NCBI GenBank assembly: GCA_030278955.1
Contig: JAOANR010000003.1
Location: 60,815,628 to 60,879,627 of the forward strand
DNA length: 64,000 nt
DNA from: Hygrophila difformis
Lineage: Eukaryota; Streptophyta; Magnoliopsida; Lamiales; Acanthaceae
Reading direction: 5' to 3'
Shown here: positions 10,681 through 22,308 of the stretch, in pieces
How positions within the stretch are numbered: position 1 is the stretch's first letter
Layout of the letters: the number at the start of each line of letters is the position of its first letter
Notes under the pieces: model-generated
What the model was told of the DNA's origin: nothing
Seen by the model: only the letters and a program-made list of their open reading frames with translations
Databases searched by the model: none
Position numbers and translations under genes: made by a program

Positions 10681-13319
10681 AGGAATACGACGGCGATAAC
10701 CACGGAGAATAAAGAAGACATCTTCCTCATTAGAGAAGACTACTTGAACATTGCCTGTGACGACAGTACGTGGATAATCGACTCAGGTGCGTCAATCCAC
10801 GTAACCCCACATAGAGAGTTCTTCTCAACATATAAAAGTGGTGATTTTGGCACTGTGAGAATGGGGAATCACGTGTCAAGCAAAATCGTGGGGATAGGAA
10901 ACATCACTTTGTTAACTAACACCGGGTGTGAGCTGGTGTTAAAAGATGTCAGGCATGTTCCAGATATGCGACTCAACCTCATCTCAGCCGGTAAGCTCGA
11001 TGATGTTGGATACATAACTCAACTTGGAGCCGGAAGATGGAAGCTTTCGAGGAACAACATCATCGTTGCCAAAGGAATAAAAGATGGGACGTTATACATC
11101 ACCCAGGCCAAGCTATGCATGGGAGAAACCAATGTCGCTCAAGATAGGCCGTGTCTGGATCTGTGGCACAAGAGACTTGGGCATATGAACGAGAAAGGGC
11201 TGCAAATCCTTGCCCGAAAGGAGCATCTTGCCGACATGAAAGGTAAAACACTAGACCCCTGCACTCACTGTTTGGTTGGCAAGCAACATCGAGTCACGTT
11301 TTCAAGAAGTAATCAGCCTCATAGGAGAAAGCATATTCTTGACTTAGTGCACACCGATGTTTGCACGATGACGGAGAAATCAATGGGTGGTGCATCGTAC
11401 TTTGTTACCTTCATCGATGACCACTCTCGGAAGGTTTTTGCATATCTATTGAAGACAAAAGATCAAGTCATAGACGTCTTCAAGGAGTTTCATGCAAGGG
11501 TGGAGCGAGAGACAGGGTTGAAGCTGAAGTGCGTCCGAGCTGATAATGGCGGTGAATATCGTGGCCCATTCGATGCATATTGCAGGTCACATGGAATCAA
11601 GCTCGAGAAGACTCCACCTAAGACACCTCAACTAAACGGTGTTGCTGAAAGAATGAATCGCACCATCACAGAAAGAGTTCGGTGCATGCTTTCTCATGCT
11701 AAGCTCCCTAAGTCGTTCTGGGGAGAAGCAGTGGACGACTGCCGTCAGTATTATCAACCACTCCCCATCAGTGCCTTTGGATGGAGATATCCCAGAAGAA
11801 GTCTGGACGGGAAAAAGAGTCTCATACGACCGCTTCCAAAGTGTTTCGGTTGCCGAGCGTATCGTATCATGTTCCCAAAGATGAACGCGCTAAGCTGACT
11901 CAAAGACAAAGGAGTGCATCTATCTCGGTACACCACATGATGAGTTTTGGGTACCGCTTTGGGATCCAACAGCCAAGAGGATCGTCAAGGAGTAGGAGAT
12001 GTCATATTCTTCGAAATCAGACCATCGAAGATTTTCGTAATGAGAAGAAGTTGATGGTTCGATGTCGTGCCTCTCCTGATACACCCAACAGTGGAGCAGA
12101 ATGACCAAGTGAACAAGCAGCCGAGATGCTGATGCCGAAATACTACCCTCGAATGACATAAGTAACGAAGATGTTTCTTCTAGAGTCAGGCGACACAGAG
12201 TCATCACAAGAAGAAGGTGAGACTCTACAACCTCATTACGTAGATCCACTCGTGAGAGAAAACACTCCACTAGATACCCACCAGATGAGTATGTGATATT
12301 CACGAGTGAGGGGGAGCCACAAAACTATAAAGAGGCTATGGAAGATCAACACAAGGAAGAATGGTTGAAGGCCATGCATGAGGAAATGCAATCGTTGCAT
12401 GAGAACCACACCTATGACTTAGTGGAGTTACCAAAAGGGAGACGAGCATTGAAAAATAAATGGGTATACAAATTGAAGACTGAAGAAGGAGGCGCAAGAC
12501 CAAGATACAAAGCCAGAATCGTCGTCAAAGGATGTGGCCAGAAGAAAGGGATAGATTTTGAAGAAATCTTCTCTCCCGTGGTAAAGATGCAATCTATCCG
12601 GGTAGTTCTTGGGCTTGCCGCATGCCTAGACCTAGAGATTGAGCAGCTAGATGTCAAGACGGCATTCTTGCATGGAGATTTAGAAGAAGAGATATATATG
12701 GAGCAACCCGAAGGATTCATTGAGCCGGGGAAAGAACACTTAGTATGTCATCTCAAGAAGAGCCTCTATGGTCTAAAGCAAGCTCCGAGACAATGGTATA
12801 AGAAATTCGACTCCTTCATGGCCCAAACATCAATTCCAGAAGACTCGCTCGGATCACTGCGTCTTCATCAAAAGATATACTAATGGAGAATTTATCATAC
12901 TCTTACTCTATGTGGATGATATGTTAATTGTTGGTCGTGACAAGAAGAAGATCGAGGCACTGAAGAAGGCTTTGAGCAGATCATTCTCCATGAAAGACTT
13001 GGGACCGGCGAAACAAATCCTTGGGATGAAGATCACTCGAGATCGTTCCAAGAGACTACTATGGCTATCTCAAGAAAGATATATTGAGAAAGTTATCGAA
13101 AGATTCAATATGGATAAAGCCAAGCCGGTGGGCGTTCCACTTGGAGGACACTTCAAGCTAACTAAGAAACAATGTCCAACAAGTGAGAAAGAAAAAGAAG
13201 AAATGGAGAAGATCCCATATTCATCGGCGGTCGGAAGCCTCATGTACGCCATGGTCTGCACTAGACCTGATATCGCCTTCGCTGTTGGCATGGTAAGTCG
13301 GTTCTTATCTAATCCCGGG
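10590..13319 (+). pseudogene. copia pol (protease, integrase, reverse transcriptase), multiply frameshifted
   Basis: After the gag frameshift the frame holds a protease core WIIDSGASIHVTP (about 10770), the integrase zinc finger H..H..CTHC (LWHKRLGHMNEKG to CTHCLVGKQ, 11160-11280), and integrase catalytic blocks HTDVCTM, DNGGEY and NGVAERMNRT (11350-11665). The frame shifts near 11740 and again near 11850 and 12100. RT resumes at 12293-12883 (WVYKLKT, DVKTAFLHGDLEEEIYMEQP, LYGLKQAPRQWYKKF). After another shift the catalytic YVDDM box is at 12910-12924, and the frame is open to the gap (SSAVGSLMYAMVCTRPDIAF). RNase H would be expected next but lies beyond the N run. Confidence 0.85.
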
Positions 13320-13819
13320 NNNNNNNNNNNNNNNNNNNNNNNNNNNNNNNNNNNNNNNNNNNNNNNNNNNNNNNNNNNNNNNNNNNNNNNNNNNNNNNNN
13401 NNNNNNNNNNNNNNNNNNNNNNNNNNNNNNNNNNNNNNNNNNNNNNNNNNNNNNNNNNNNNNNNNNNNNNNNNNNNNNNNNNNNNNNNNNNNNNNNNNNN
13501 NNNNNNNNNNNNNNNNNNNNNNNNNNNNNNNNNNNNNNNNNNNNNNNNNNNNNNNNNNNNNNNNNNNNNNNNNNNNNNNNNNNNNNNNNNNNNNNNNNNN
13601 NNNNNNNNNNNNNNNNNNNNNNNNNNNNNNNNNNNNNNNNNNNNNNNNNNNNNNNNNNNNNNNNNNNNNNNNNNNNNNNNNNNNNNNNNNNNNNNNNNNN
13701 NNNNNNNNNNNNNNNNNNNNNNNNNNNNNNNNNNNNNNNNNNNNNNNNNNNNNNNNNNNNNNNNNNNNNNNNNNNNNNNNNNNNNNNNNNNNNNNNNNNN
13801 NNNNNNNNNNNNNNNNNNN
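13320..13819. other. Assembly gap, exactly 500 N
   Basis: A run of 500 N. Its round size, repeated at 42170-42669, suggests a placeholder rather than a measured length. It truncates the copia element. Confidence 0.95.
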
Positions 13820-13828
13820 ATACAATTA

Positions 13829-14966
13829 TACTCCATCCGTCCCATTAAAATTGACCACTATTCTTTTTTTGGGTGTCCCAATAAGGTTGGTCACTTTCTC
13901 TTTTAAGCAAATTAGATTAACATAAGCATGATTAGGGTGTAAACGAGCCGAGCAGGCTCGAGCTCGGCTCGGTTAAGTATAAGTTCGGCTCGGCTTGAGC
14001 TCGAAGCTCGACGAGCTTCAAAAATTGAGCTCGGCTCGAGCTCAACACAATATATTGAAGCTCGAGCTTGGCTCGAAGGGCCAAAAAAGCTCGACATAAA
14101 TTTTAATTTTTTTTAATACCGGGTATCCCTAGACCACATTGGACTCAAGACTAAAAAATTTCATATTATTCAATACTGAGCTTAAAAATTTGAAAGACAA
14201 AGTTCTATAGAAATATATTAAACTATTCATAATTCCTTATAATAGTCTCAATTTGGAAGGAGATTGGAATTTAGTTTTTTTTTTATTTAGTGTTAACCCT
14301 AATAAAATATAATGTACTATATTATTAAATAAAAGGAGGAGTGAATTTACTGTTGTACTTCATCTTCCTCACATTTATTAAGAAAGAAAATATACTAAGT
14401 ATATTTTTAAGAAAGAAATAATATACATATAATATATTTGAGCCTATTATCGAGCTTTCGAGCCAAATATTAGTTAGCTCGGCTTGAGCTCATTAATATT
14501 CGAGCCGATCTCGAATTCGAGCCGAGTCTTTTCGAGTCGAGATTTGGTCGAGCTTTGATCGAGTCGAGCCCGAAATTTTACAAGCCTATCAGTATGATTT
14601 ACACCCCTAAGCATGATTAAAAACCCCACAAGAATGACAATTGTACTTTCTGCATAAAGTCTCTATATATGTTTAACCATTAATATCTCAAAATGGGTAA
14701 ATAAAAATTATATAAAATATATATTCTAAAACCATACGATTAGACGATTCCAACAAGATCACACTTGACAATTTTTTCTTTCTACATCACTATAAAATAT
14801 TAAGTCAAAGTTAACTAATAAATATGGTTAAAAGTCAAATGTAAACATTATAAATTAGATGGATGTATTAGTCAAATTTACTCATACTACTTTAACTACT
14901 AAACACCACAACCTAAATTCTCATGCCTAAAAGAAAGTGACCACTTTTAATAAGACGGAGGGAATA
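13829..14966. mobile_element. Stowaway-type MITE split by a later insertion
   Basis: The left end, CTCCATCCGTCCCATTAAAA with aattgaccactattct, pairs with the right end gtgaccacttttaataag acggag (14940-14966). The two halves are separated by the 673-bp CGAGCTCG element at 13935-14607. Confidence 0.7.
13935..14607. mobile_element. CGAGCTCG word element with terminal inverted repeats
   Basis: Ends are GGGTGTAAACGAGCC and GATTTACACCC. A direct repeat taagcatgatta flanks it at 13923-13934 and 14608-14619. Both ends are dense in the words CGAGCTCGG, GGCTCGAG and AGCTCGA in facing orientation, with an AT-rich middle. A family-2 SINE 3' fragment (about 14115-14160) sits inside. There is no coding capacity. 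The 12-bp duplication is longer than the 8-10 bp of hAT or Mutator elements, so the superfamily is open. Confidence 0.75.
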
Positions 14967-14967
14967 T

Positions 14968-15518
14968 AATGGGTATGGCCCAGTTTGGTAAATAAGCTAA
15001 ACGAAATTAGTTTATTCTATTCACTTTAACATAAATTAGCTTATTTAGAAAGACAAAATAATTTAAAATAGTGTTCAATCAGTTCTTTTTTAAACCGCTG
15101 CAAATAGCAGCATTTTGGAATTAGATTATTCTAGGCTAAAAATTTGCCTCAAAACTATCAAACAACTAATTTTAACTAATATATTACTCAACTTACTCAC
15201 ATAATCAGTTAACAGTATCAACTAATTCCTAAACAAACCTATATTTTACTATCTCTCTCTCTCTCTCTCTCCCCCCTCATTATTTCTATTCCAAAACTTT
15301 TAGACACGTTGTCCAATGCATTTGTTTAATATCTTAAATGTATATATGTAAAAATTATGTAAAATACGTTATAAAACTACATTATTAAACGGATCTAATA
15401 TCATGTCCGAACTTTACTATATTTTTTCGTATATAATTACGATAACATTAGGTCAAAATTGATTAATAAACAGTGTCAAAAGTCAAAATGAGACACTTTG
15501 AGTGGGACGGATGGAGTA
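14968..15518. mobile_element. Adjacent MITE relics and a CT microsatellite
   Basis: 14980-15245 may be a small element (cagtttggtaaataagct at one end, cctaaacaaacc at the other). (CT)n lies at 15251-15271. 15262-15518 is a Stowaway relative with right end gggacggatggag. Its inside (ccaaaacttttagacacgttgtcc) matches the MITE copies at 22240-22300 and 24215-24300. Confidence 0.5.
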
Positions 15519-15884
15519 ATTAAATTGACACCATACGATTTGAAATAATGGACGATTTCGAATAATGAATGGTTCTGATATTATTTATAGTTGTCATCCA
15601 CGGTCGATTGGTGAAAGAATACTATAGCCTAAAGGGAAAAAAAAAAAAAATTAATTTACTCGTTGATATTCAACTATGTTCAAATTTGATAGCCTAAAGA
15701 AGTTTTGGTTAAAAAGATCATTCAAACAAACCAACAACAAAATCAATTAGTAAGAGCTTTTTTTCAGAACTATGTTTTCATCGAGCTCTAAACAAAATTA
15801 CGTTAAGTAAACCCAATATATTTTGCAACCCCAAAGCGTCGTATATATAAAATTGATTCAAGAACAGTGATATATGTAATTAGG

Positions 15885-16055
15885 ATTGGATCGGTATGGC
15901 ATACCGAATTTTTTCACTCATACAATTTCCATACCGTAAATATCGGAATATAAAAAATGAGTACCATTACCATACCAAAAATTCGGTATACCAATATTAG
16001 ATATACTGAAACATTCGGCATAAAAGTTTGGTATTATCGATATACCAATATAAAA
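15885..16055. repeat. TACCGAA/GGTAT word element
   Basis: Repeated ataccgaa, ttcggtat and ataccaaa words occur in both orientations, starting ggatcggtatggcataccg. This looks like another of the word-built non-coding elements in this window. Borders are not clear. Confidence 0.4.
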
Positions 16056-16795
16056 TTATTTATAAAAATGAAAGAAAATATTCATATAATAGTTTTAACT
16101 TAATTGCAATAAAATAATTTCCAAAATAATGTAATTCATGTCACATGATATCAATAGAATTTTAAATGAACTTTAGAAGTCATTTAAAATAAACATAGAA
16201 AGGAATTGGTGCCTGATGTTAGAGAAAGGAGGGAGACTTGCAAAGGTCTGAATTGCAAAAGAAGCAACAGAGGTCTATCTAGTGCTTATTATTCATAATC
16301 AACGCGCAATTTTATCGCCTTCGATTTTTAATTGTTTTATAATTATAAAAATTTCATTTTTTAATAGAATCAAAGGCTGGTCACTTATGGACTTATGGTT
16401 GTCACTAGGTAGTGGGCAGACTGTTGAGGCCCAGTGTAACTGGGCCTTTCCATATGGCCCCAAATTAAAATAGGCCTTTGGGGCCCTTTTTTTATTATCA
16501 TTATTAAAAAGAGAATTTAATTTTTAAAATTTAAATTTAATTTGGTAAGTCTGTAAAATGTCCTTTTTTAAATTTATAAATCTGATTTTTTTAATGTATT
16601 TTATTTTATTTTATTTATTCGTGCAAGTTTTCGGGTTAAGTTTTTTGTGTTTTATTGTTTTTTATAATAGTGCTAGTCTTACAAATAGTTTTAGAAATTT
16701 GTAATTAATTTATTAATATGATAAGGAGTCTAAAACTTTAGCCGAATAGGGCCACAAAAAGTGATTTAGTCAGATTCGGGTTAATCAGGTTCATG
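16056..16795. other. AT-rich intergenic sequence
   Basis: No gene seen. A short palindromic GC-richer patch, ggcccagtgtaactgggcc (16429-16447), and aggcctttggggccc (16472-16487) stand out but have no further context. Confidence 0.35.
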
Positions 16796-17682
16796 TATGG
16801 AAATGAAAGATATTGGTGGATACCCGATATATCGGGTATCTGGCCGGGTCGGGTAACCACGTCGGATACCCGCTACCTTTTTTTTTTTTTTTTGATTTTT
16901 TGTGGGAAAAAAATCACTATAGTGAGTTTAACAAATTCATCAATCATCATATTCCTTTTCAATTTACGAACAAGAATGAAAATGACATTCATTCATTAAC
17001 AAATGAGAAATAATAAGAATTGATTATTAATCTTTCAAAAAAATTAGATTCCAATTTTAAATAGAAAATTCATCAAATGAAAAGGAAGAAGTCGTAGCTC
17101 AATTTCTCTACCTTTCCATCCAATTTTCTTTCAATGACCAAAACTCATCTTATAATTGCAAACTACGAAATAAAATCCCTGTCCCAGTCCTTCAATGGCT
17201 CTCCCCCAAAAAAAAACTACGAAACAAAAAAAATTGACGATAAGTACACAATTCATATCATACAAATTCACAAGTTCCAAATCCCAATTGTGTTACAATT
17301 TAAAGTAAAATTAAAGAACAATGCAATTAAAATAAAAAACTATGGTAGTAGCCATCACCATAGGAATGATGAGAGAATTAGGGGTTGAGGTTTTACGCTT
17401 TTGTTTTGAATAATATTATGGATTGTGGAATGCTAAAAGTCAAATGCTCTAGATGTATGCATTGTGGAAGAAGAAAAGGTATACAATTTTTAAAAAAAAT
17501 GAAATTTAAAAAAATTAGGAGTCGGGTAATTCGGGTAACCGATCATGGAATTCAGGTTCATTTGCTAAACCCGATATCTCACCCAATCTACTAATTTTGG
17601 GTAATTGACTTCGGGTTTTTTGCTCTAAAAACCCGATCCAACCCCAATAAATTTTCGGGTTTGGAGTTGGGTGCCCGATTAA
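16796..17682. repeat. CGGGTA/TACCCG word element
   Basis: The left end holds ggatacccgatatatcggg, gggtcgggtaaccacg and ggatacccgc (16815-16875). The right end holds gtcgggtaattcgggtaac, acttcgggtttt, aacccgatccaacccc and ttttcgggtttggag (17521-17680). The middle is AT-rich with no credible gene. It abuts the 5' end of the Helitron at 17683, so the Helitron may have inserted at or near its border. Confidence 0.5.
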
Positions 17683-19221
17683 TCTATATATCTATATTAA
17701 AACATTAGTGAACAACCATCCTACATTTAATGTGGTGTCTCCATTTCAAATTTCAAATTTTTATAAATTTTTACATTTTTTAATTTATCAATTTTAGATT
17801 TTTACATTTATTTATTTATTTATTTATTATAAAAATTCAGTTTTTAAAATATATAGAATTCCTACAATATTCACTTTTAAAAAGATTTGAAAGATTTGAA
17901 ATTTGAAATTTTGCATATCTTATTTTATCTATATTATTTTATATTTTTTTAATTTACTAATTTTAGATTTTCGCATTTAATTATTTAGTCATTACAGATT
18001 TTAGTCTATCGTATAAAATCTATAATTTATTTATAAATTCTTACTCTATCATCCTATCGTGTCACTATATATTCACTTTTAAAAAGAAACTAGTAAATAA
18101 CCTGTCGAGATTCGACGGGCATAACTTTATATTTTATATAATATATATTTATATTATATAAAGTAATAATATAAATTATATTTTGAGTAATGAAAAATGT
18201 GTAATGATTTTTTTATATATTCAAAAGATAATTTATATGATAATATAATTTAATTATTTTAAACCTAACAAAGAAATTATATTATACCGTATTCTTTAGC
18301 TTCGGTGGCTTGTTCAGTACAAACATAACAGATCAATAAAAATAACTATTAAAATAATATTTTTATTGATTTAAAATTTAAATTAAGATAAAATAAAATT
18401 TAAAAATAAGTATGAAGCATAATATGAAAAATTTTCTAACAATTTTCATTAGTGGAAATCTCATTGATAGGGGCTAGTATAACACCATGTTTTAAAATGT
18501 TTGAATTTGAAATAGTGTAGTTTTTATTTGTATATATACCTTAAAAAATTACCGCTATATGATCATCCGTAGAGTTCATAAGAGTATCATCCAAAAATGT
18601 CACATCTAATTGTATATCTCCAAAATCAATACCCGCTTTACCATCACCTACATCAACTATCCATTTTGTAAATTTTCTGCCATATACTGTATAAATTTCA
18701 TTGTAAACAACAATTCTTGTGGTATCTTGAGTTAGTCATTGCATATTAATACTTTTACCCACATCTTGCTAGTGACATGAAATATTACAACATAACTGTT
18801 CATGACTAAAAACTGGTTTTGGAAGATAAAATCCGACATTCTTTGAAGATTGAAATTTTCTTTTGTTTATAATCATAGCAAAACAAACTGTTAGTGATAA
18901 CTTTCTCATCTCAAATCGAATAAAAAATTTAGTTAAATCAAATAGGCTCATAATCATTCTACCAATCAAGAATTTTCTCTTTCATGGTTTTTCGAAAATT
19001 AGTTTAACTCCAATTATCTAATACCACATCTTGGTTACTATCAACCTACTTCCATTACATAATTTATTTGATGAATATATATTCCTAAGAAGCATGACTA
19101 TGCAACCTCCATTCAACTATATTTCATGATTCAGTAATTCAGAACAATTGATCGTGTTTAGATATTCCAGTGAAAATAATTCATTGGCATTATCTATGCT
19201 TTCATCCTTTTTACAAATATT

Positions 19222-19667
19222 GTTAATTGATTGTAGTAGAGAGGCATTGATGTTTTGGTGGCTGCAAACCCACTTGTGTTTTTGTGGGAATAAAACAGAT
19301 TATTTCTATAAAAAAAATTTGTTAAAACTAATATATATATATATTTTCATTTGCAGACATATTACATAATGTAATTATTGATTATAGCAACACTCATTGG
19401 TATGGGTTAATATATAAAATTATTGGATTTGAAGTGGTGCAGTTTATATTTGTATAAGTACTGTCTATGTTTCAGATTGTTAGTGACAGGTTTCTCTTTT
19501 GGTGGCTACTTGTGTTCCAGACTAGGTTTCAAAGATTTGCACGCAGTATTGGTGGCTACTCGGTTGTTTTTGTCTTTTGATAGCGGTGCCTTTGTATTTT
19601 AGCGGTTGTATTTGGATTCCAGACGTCCGTTTAATGTTTGAAGTTGGCAATAAAAATTTTCTTCTCA
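19222..19667 (+). mobile_element. Two 5'-truncated LINE 3' ends
   Basis: 19456-19667 is about 205 bp, ends ..ggcaataaaaattttcttctc plus poly(A), and is flanked by a 16-bp duplication tatttgtataagtact on both sides. 19222-19316 is a shorter piece (ttttggtggctgc..aaaacagattatttctata plus A8) between duplicated acaaatattgttaa-like text. Neither is present at the matching points of the plus Helitron (about 26085 and 26230), so both are later insertions, probably by L1-type machinery. Confidence 0.65.
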
Positions 19668-20414
19668 AAAAAAATATTTGTATAAGTACTCTCAACAATT
19701 GCCGCTATAGAATCTCGCGTAGAGTTTATAAAAGTATCATCTGGAAATATCACATCTAATTGTACATCTTCAAGATTAATACAAGCTTTACCAATTATAT
19801 TCACGTACATGAAGTATTCATTGTGCAAATTTTTGCCATATATAATTTTCATTGTAAATAATATTTCTTATTGTATCTTAAGTTAATCCATCTTAATTAC
19901 TATTAATATTTCGAGTCCCCTCTTTAGAATGACACGAGATATTGCAACATATCACTGACATGGGTAAAAACTGATTTTTGAAGATAGAGTCTAACCTTCT
20001 TTAAAGGTCGACATCTACTTTTTTCTTGTTTTGTTTTTTTTTTTTTTATAGTCATATTAAAACAAACTGCGAATGGACTTTTTTTCCTCTGAAATCAAAT
20101 GGAGAATTTGGTTAATTCAGACGGGCTCATAATCATTCTACTAATCAAGAATTTTCATCCCCAATATTGAGCTTTGTTTTAATGAGAAGAGATGTTAAAT
20201 AATTTTATGAGATAAGTTTTTTGCAGGTAGAATTCTCGTCATAATCTAGTGGAATACCAAATCTATAATGTGCGGTCCTACCTCTTAGAATGGGTAAGGG
20301 TGCTATTCCATTGGATGCTACAAGCAGCACAATATTACATCTACCAGGAAGAGCTTAACATAATATTTTGTAGATAAATTATCGATAAATGTCTTGTCAA
20401 TTCCACCACATAAA

Positions 20415-20534
20415 TGGGATGTTTGGGAGCCGCCGGATCCGCTAGCGGATAGCGGATTCGGAGAGAGAATTGTCTCACAATCTGCTCTCCAAATCTGCTA
20501 TCTGCTGGCAGATCTGCTGACTCCCAAACATCCA
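20415..20534. mobile_element. Small palindromic MITE
   Basis: Ends TGGGATGTTTGGGAG and CTCCCAAACATCCA are inverted repeats. The inside is made of agcggat and atctgct words. It is absent at the equivalent point of the plus Helitron (about 25370), which reads through cleanly, so this is an insertion/empty-site pair. Confidence 0.75.
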
Positions 20535-20875
20535 CAAAGAAAAATTAATCAACACCCATCACTATTAACTACAGTCTACAGACATTATATTATTATAATC
20601 ATTCTTCTTATCATTAATCAACAAAGGCAATAACTTAGCATTATCCGCTCTCATTTCTTCCATATTATAATATGTCTCTTATAGTATCAATAGATTATTT
20701 GTTTCAGACGTTAAAATTTCATTTAGCACCGACATTCCAGAGAAAATTTTCAAACTTATAGAATTTGCAGCAATTAGCATTTGGATATGAACTTACTTTG
20801 ATCATTCACAATCAATATTTTCTGAGTATTTGTTTTTCGTCAAGTACAAATCTGTTAAAATATAGATTAATGAAT

Positions 20876-22308
20876 TACATCATCCGTTTTATAAGTGTTA
20901 TACTTTCCCTTTTTGCGTATTTGGAAATAAGTGTTACATTACCATATTTGAAATGTTTTGAAGGTTATTAAATTTTACTAATTATACTTAAATTATTATT
21001 TTTTATATTCATTAAAATAAAACTAAATAAATTTTATTAACTCACCTTAAATCTTGTGTCATTTCCTAGTGTTACACTTATTATAAAACGGAGGGAGTGT
21101 TTCTTAAAAATATTCCCTCCGTCACACTCAAAGTGTCTCATTTTGACTTTTTAATACTGTTTATTGATCAACCTTGACCTAATGTAATCTTAAATATATA
21201 CGAAAAATATAGTCAAATTTGGTCTTGTTAGATTTGTCTAATTATGTAGTTTTAGAATATATATTGTAGGTGCAAAAAATGCATAGACAGAAACTGCAAA
21301 ATAATTTTATTAATTTCACAAGAAATGTCTACAATTACAGAGAAATTTAAATATCAAAGAACATGTAGAAAATCAAACAATATGGGTTCGACTTCTGGTA
21401 CTCCTCTGATTCCTCCAACTTTGAAGACGTCGAGATGCTTTTAAGCTTCTTCTCCGGCTTCTCGGAATTTCTACAGCGTTTTGTTGCTGTAGGATCTCAA
21501 GTGTATGAGTCTTGAGAATGAGTAGACGTGTATGAGTCGTCTCTCTATGTGTCTGAGTGTATGAGTCTCAGAGTATGACTGTTTAGAGGTTGTAGAAGTG
21601 TATTTCATTCTTCTTCGCCTCTTTAATATTTCTGCATCGTTTTGTTGCTGTAGAATCTCAAGTATTTGAGTCTTGAAAGTGATTAGGGTATGGAGACCTC
21701 TCTCTGGAAGTCAAGAAGTAACCCCAATATGTGACAGGGTGCCTCTATTTATAGAGGGAAAAACCCTAGGGTTTGTGGATGATGGACCAATCGATGGGCT
21801 GGTCCAATCCACATTTCTATTGGGTCAGTGAGCATGTTGGCCTTTCATCTGGGCTTATTCACATTAACTGAATTCCATGGACTGGCCTGCTTCAAGTATC
21901 CATTGGATCATAACCTTGTGGGTCTTTCATTTGGACTTATCTACATCATGGGCTGGCCTGCTTCAAGTATCCATTGGCCATGGGGCTTGTGGGTCTTTCA
22001 TTTGGACTTGTCCACATTGGCCCAATTAAATCCATTTGGCTTGATGAATCCAAATGACCCAGTAAATATTAATAATTATTTCAAGCATTTAATTTATTTA
22101 AAATGCCTAAAATTAATTAAATTAATATTTAAATTTGCACGAATCGCATTTTTAGTGACGAATAAATTTCACGAGTTTACATATATATATATTATATATA
22201 TATATATATATTTTACATATGTACATTTTAAGATATTAAATGTTAACAAAATGTATTGGACGGCTTGTCCAAAAGTTTTGAGACAGAACTAATGGGACAG
22301 AGGGAGTA
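20876..22308. mobile_element. Two Stowaway-type MITEs in the minus Helitron
   Basis: 20876-21100 starts CATCCGTTTTATAAGTG and ends CTTATTATAAAACGGAGGG. 21111-22308 starts ATTCCCTCCGTCACACTC and ends GGGACAGAGGGAG and is split by the solo LTR at 21265-22181. Both have counterparts at the same positions in the plus Helitron (24746-25022 and 24209-24732), so they were already in the parent before the two Helitrons diverged. Confidence 0.75.
21265..22181 (-). mobile_element. Solo LTR
   Basis: 917 bp from TGTAGGTGC to GAGTTTACA, flanked by TATAT on both sides, with no internal region. A TATA box, CTATAAATAG, on the minus strand (21745-21754) gives the likely sense direction. Inside, a unit of about 70 bp (gcctgcttcaagtatccatt to ggtctttcatttggactt) is repeated at about 21887 and 21957. 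The family is not recognised. Confidence 0.65.

Larger units (their letters stand above)
9369..13319 (+). mobile_element. Ty1-copia LTR retrotransposon, 3' part lost in an assembly gap
   Basis: The order is 5' LTR (9369-9812), PBS, gag, protease, integrase and reverse transcriptase, which is the copia order (integrase before RT). The RNase H domain, polypurine tract and 3' LTR are not seen. The frame runs into the N run at 13320, and what follows the gap is a MITE. The element has several frameshifts and is not functional as assembled. Confidence 0.9.
18540..20640 (-). pseudogene. Scrambled Helitron (PIF1-like) helicase pieces, minus copy
   Basis: On the minus strand 19631-19852 reads INLEDVQLDVIFPDDTFINS then TRDSIAAIVESTYTN, a segment typical of the helicase of plant Helitrons. 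18769-18969 reads LTVCFAMIIN..VGFYLPKPVFSHEQL, equivalent to helicase motif VI and its surroundings. A second, more damaged copy of the EDVQLDV segment lies at about 18550-18680. Stops and frameshifts are frequent. The order of pieces matches the plus copy at 25240-27080, so the scrambling predates both insertions. Confidence 0.75.
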
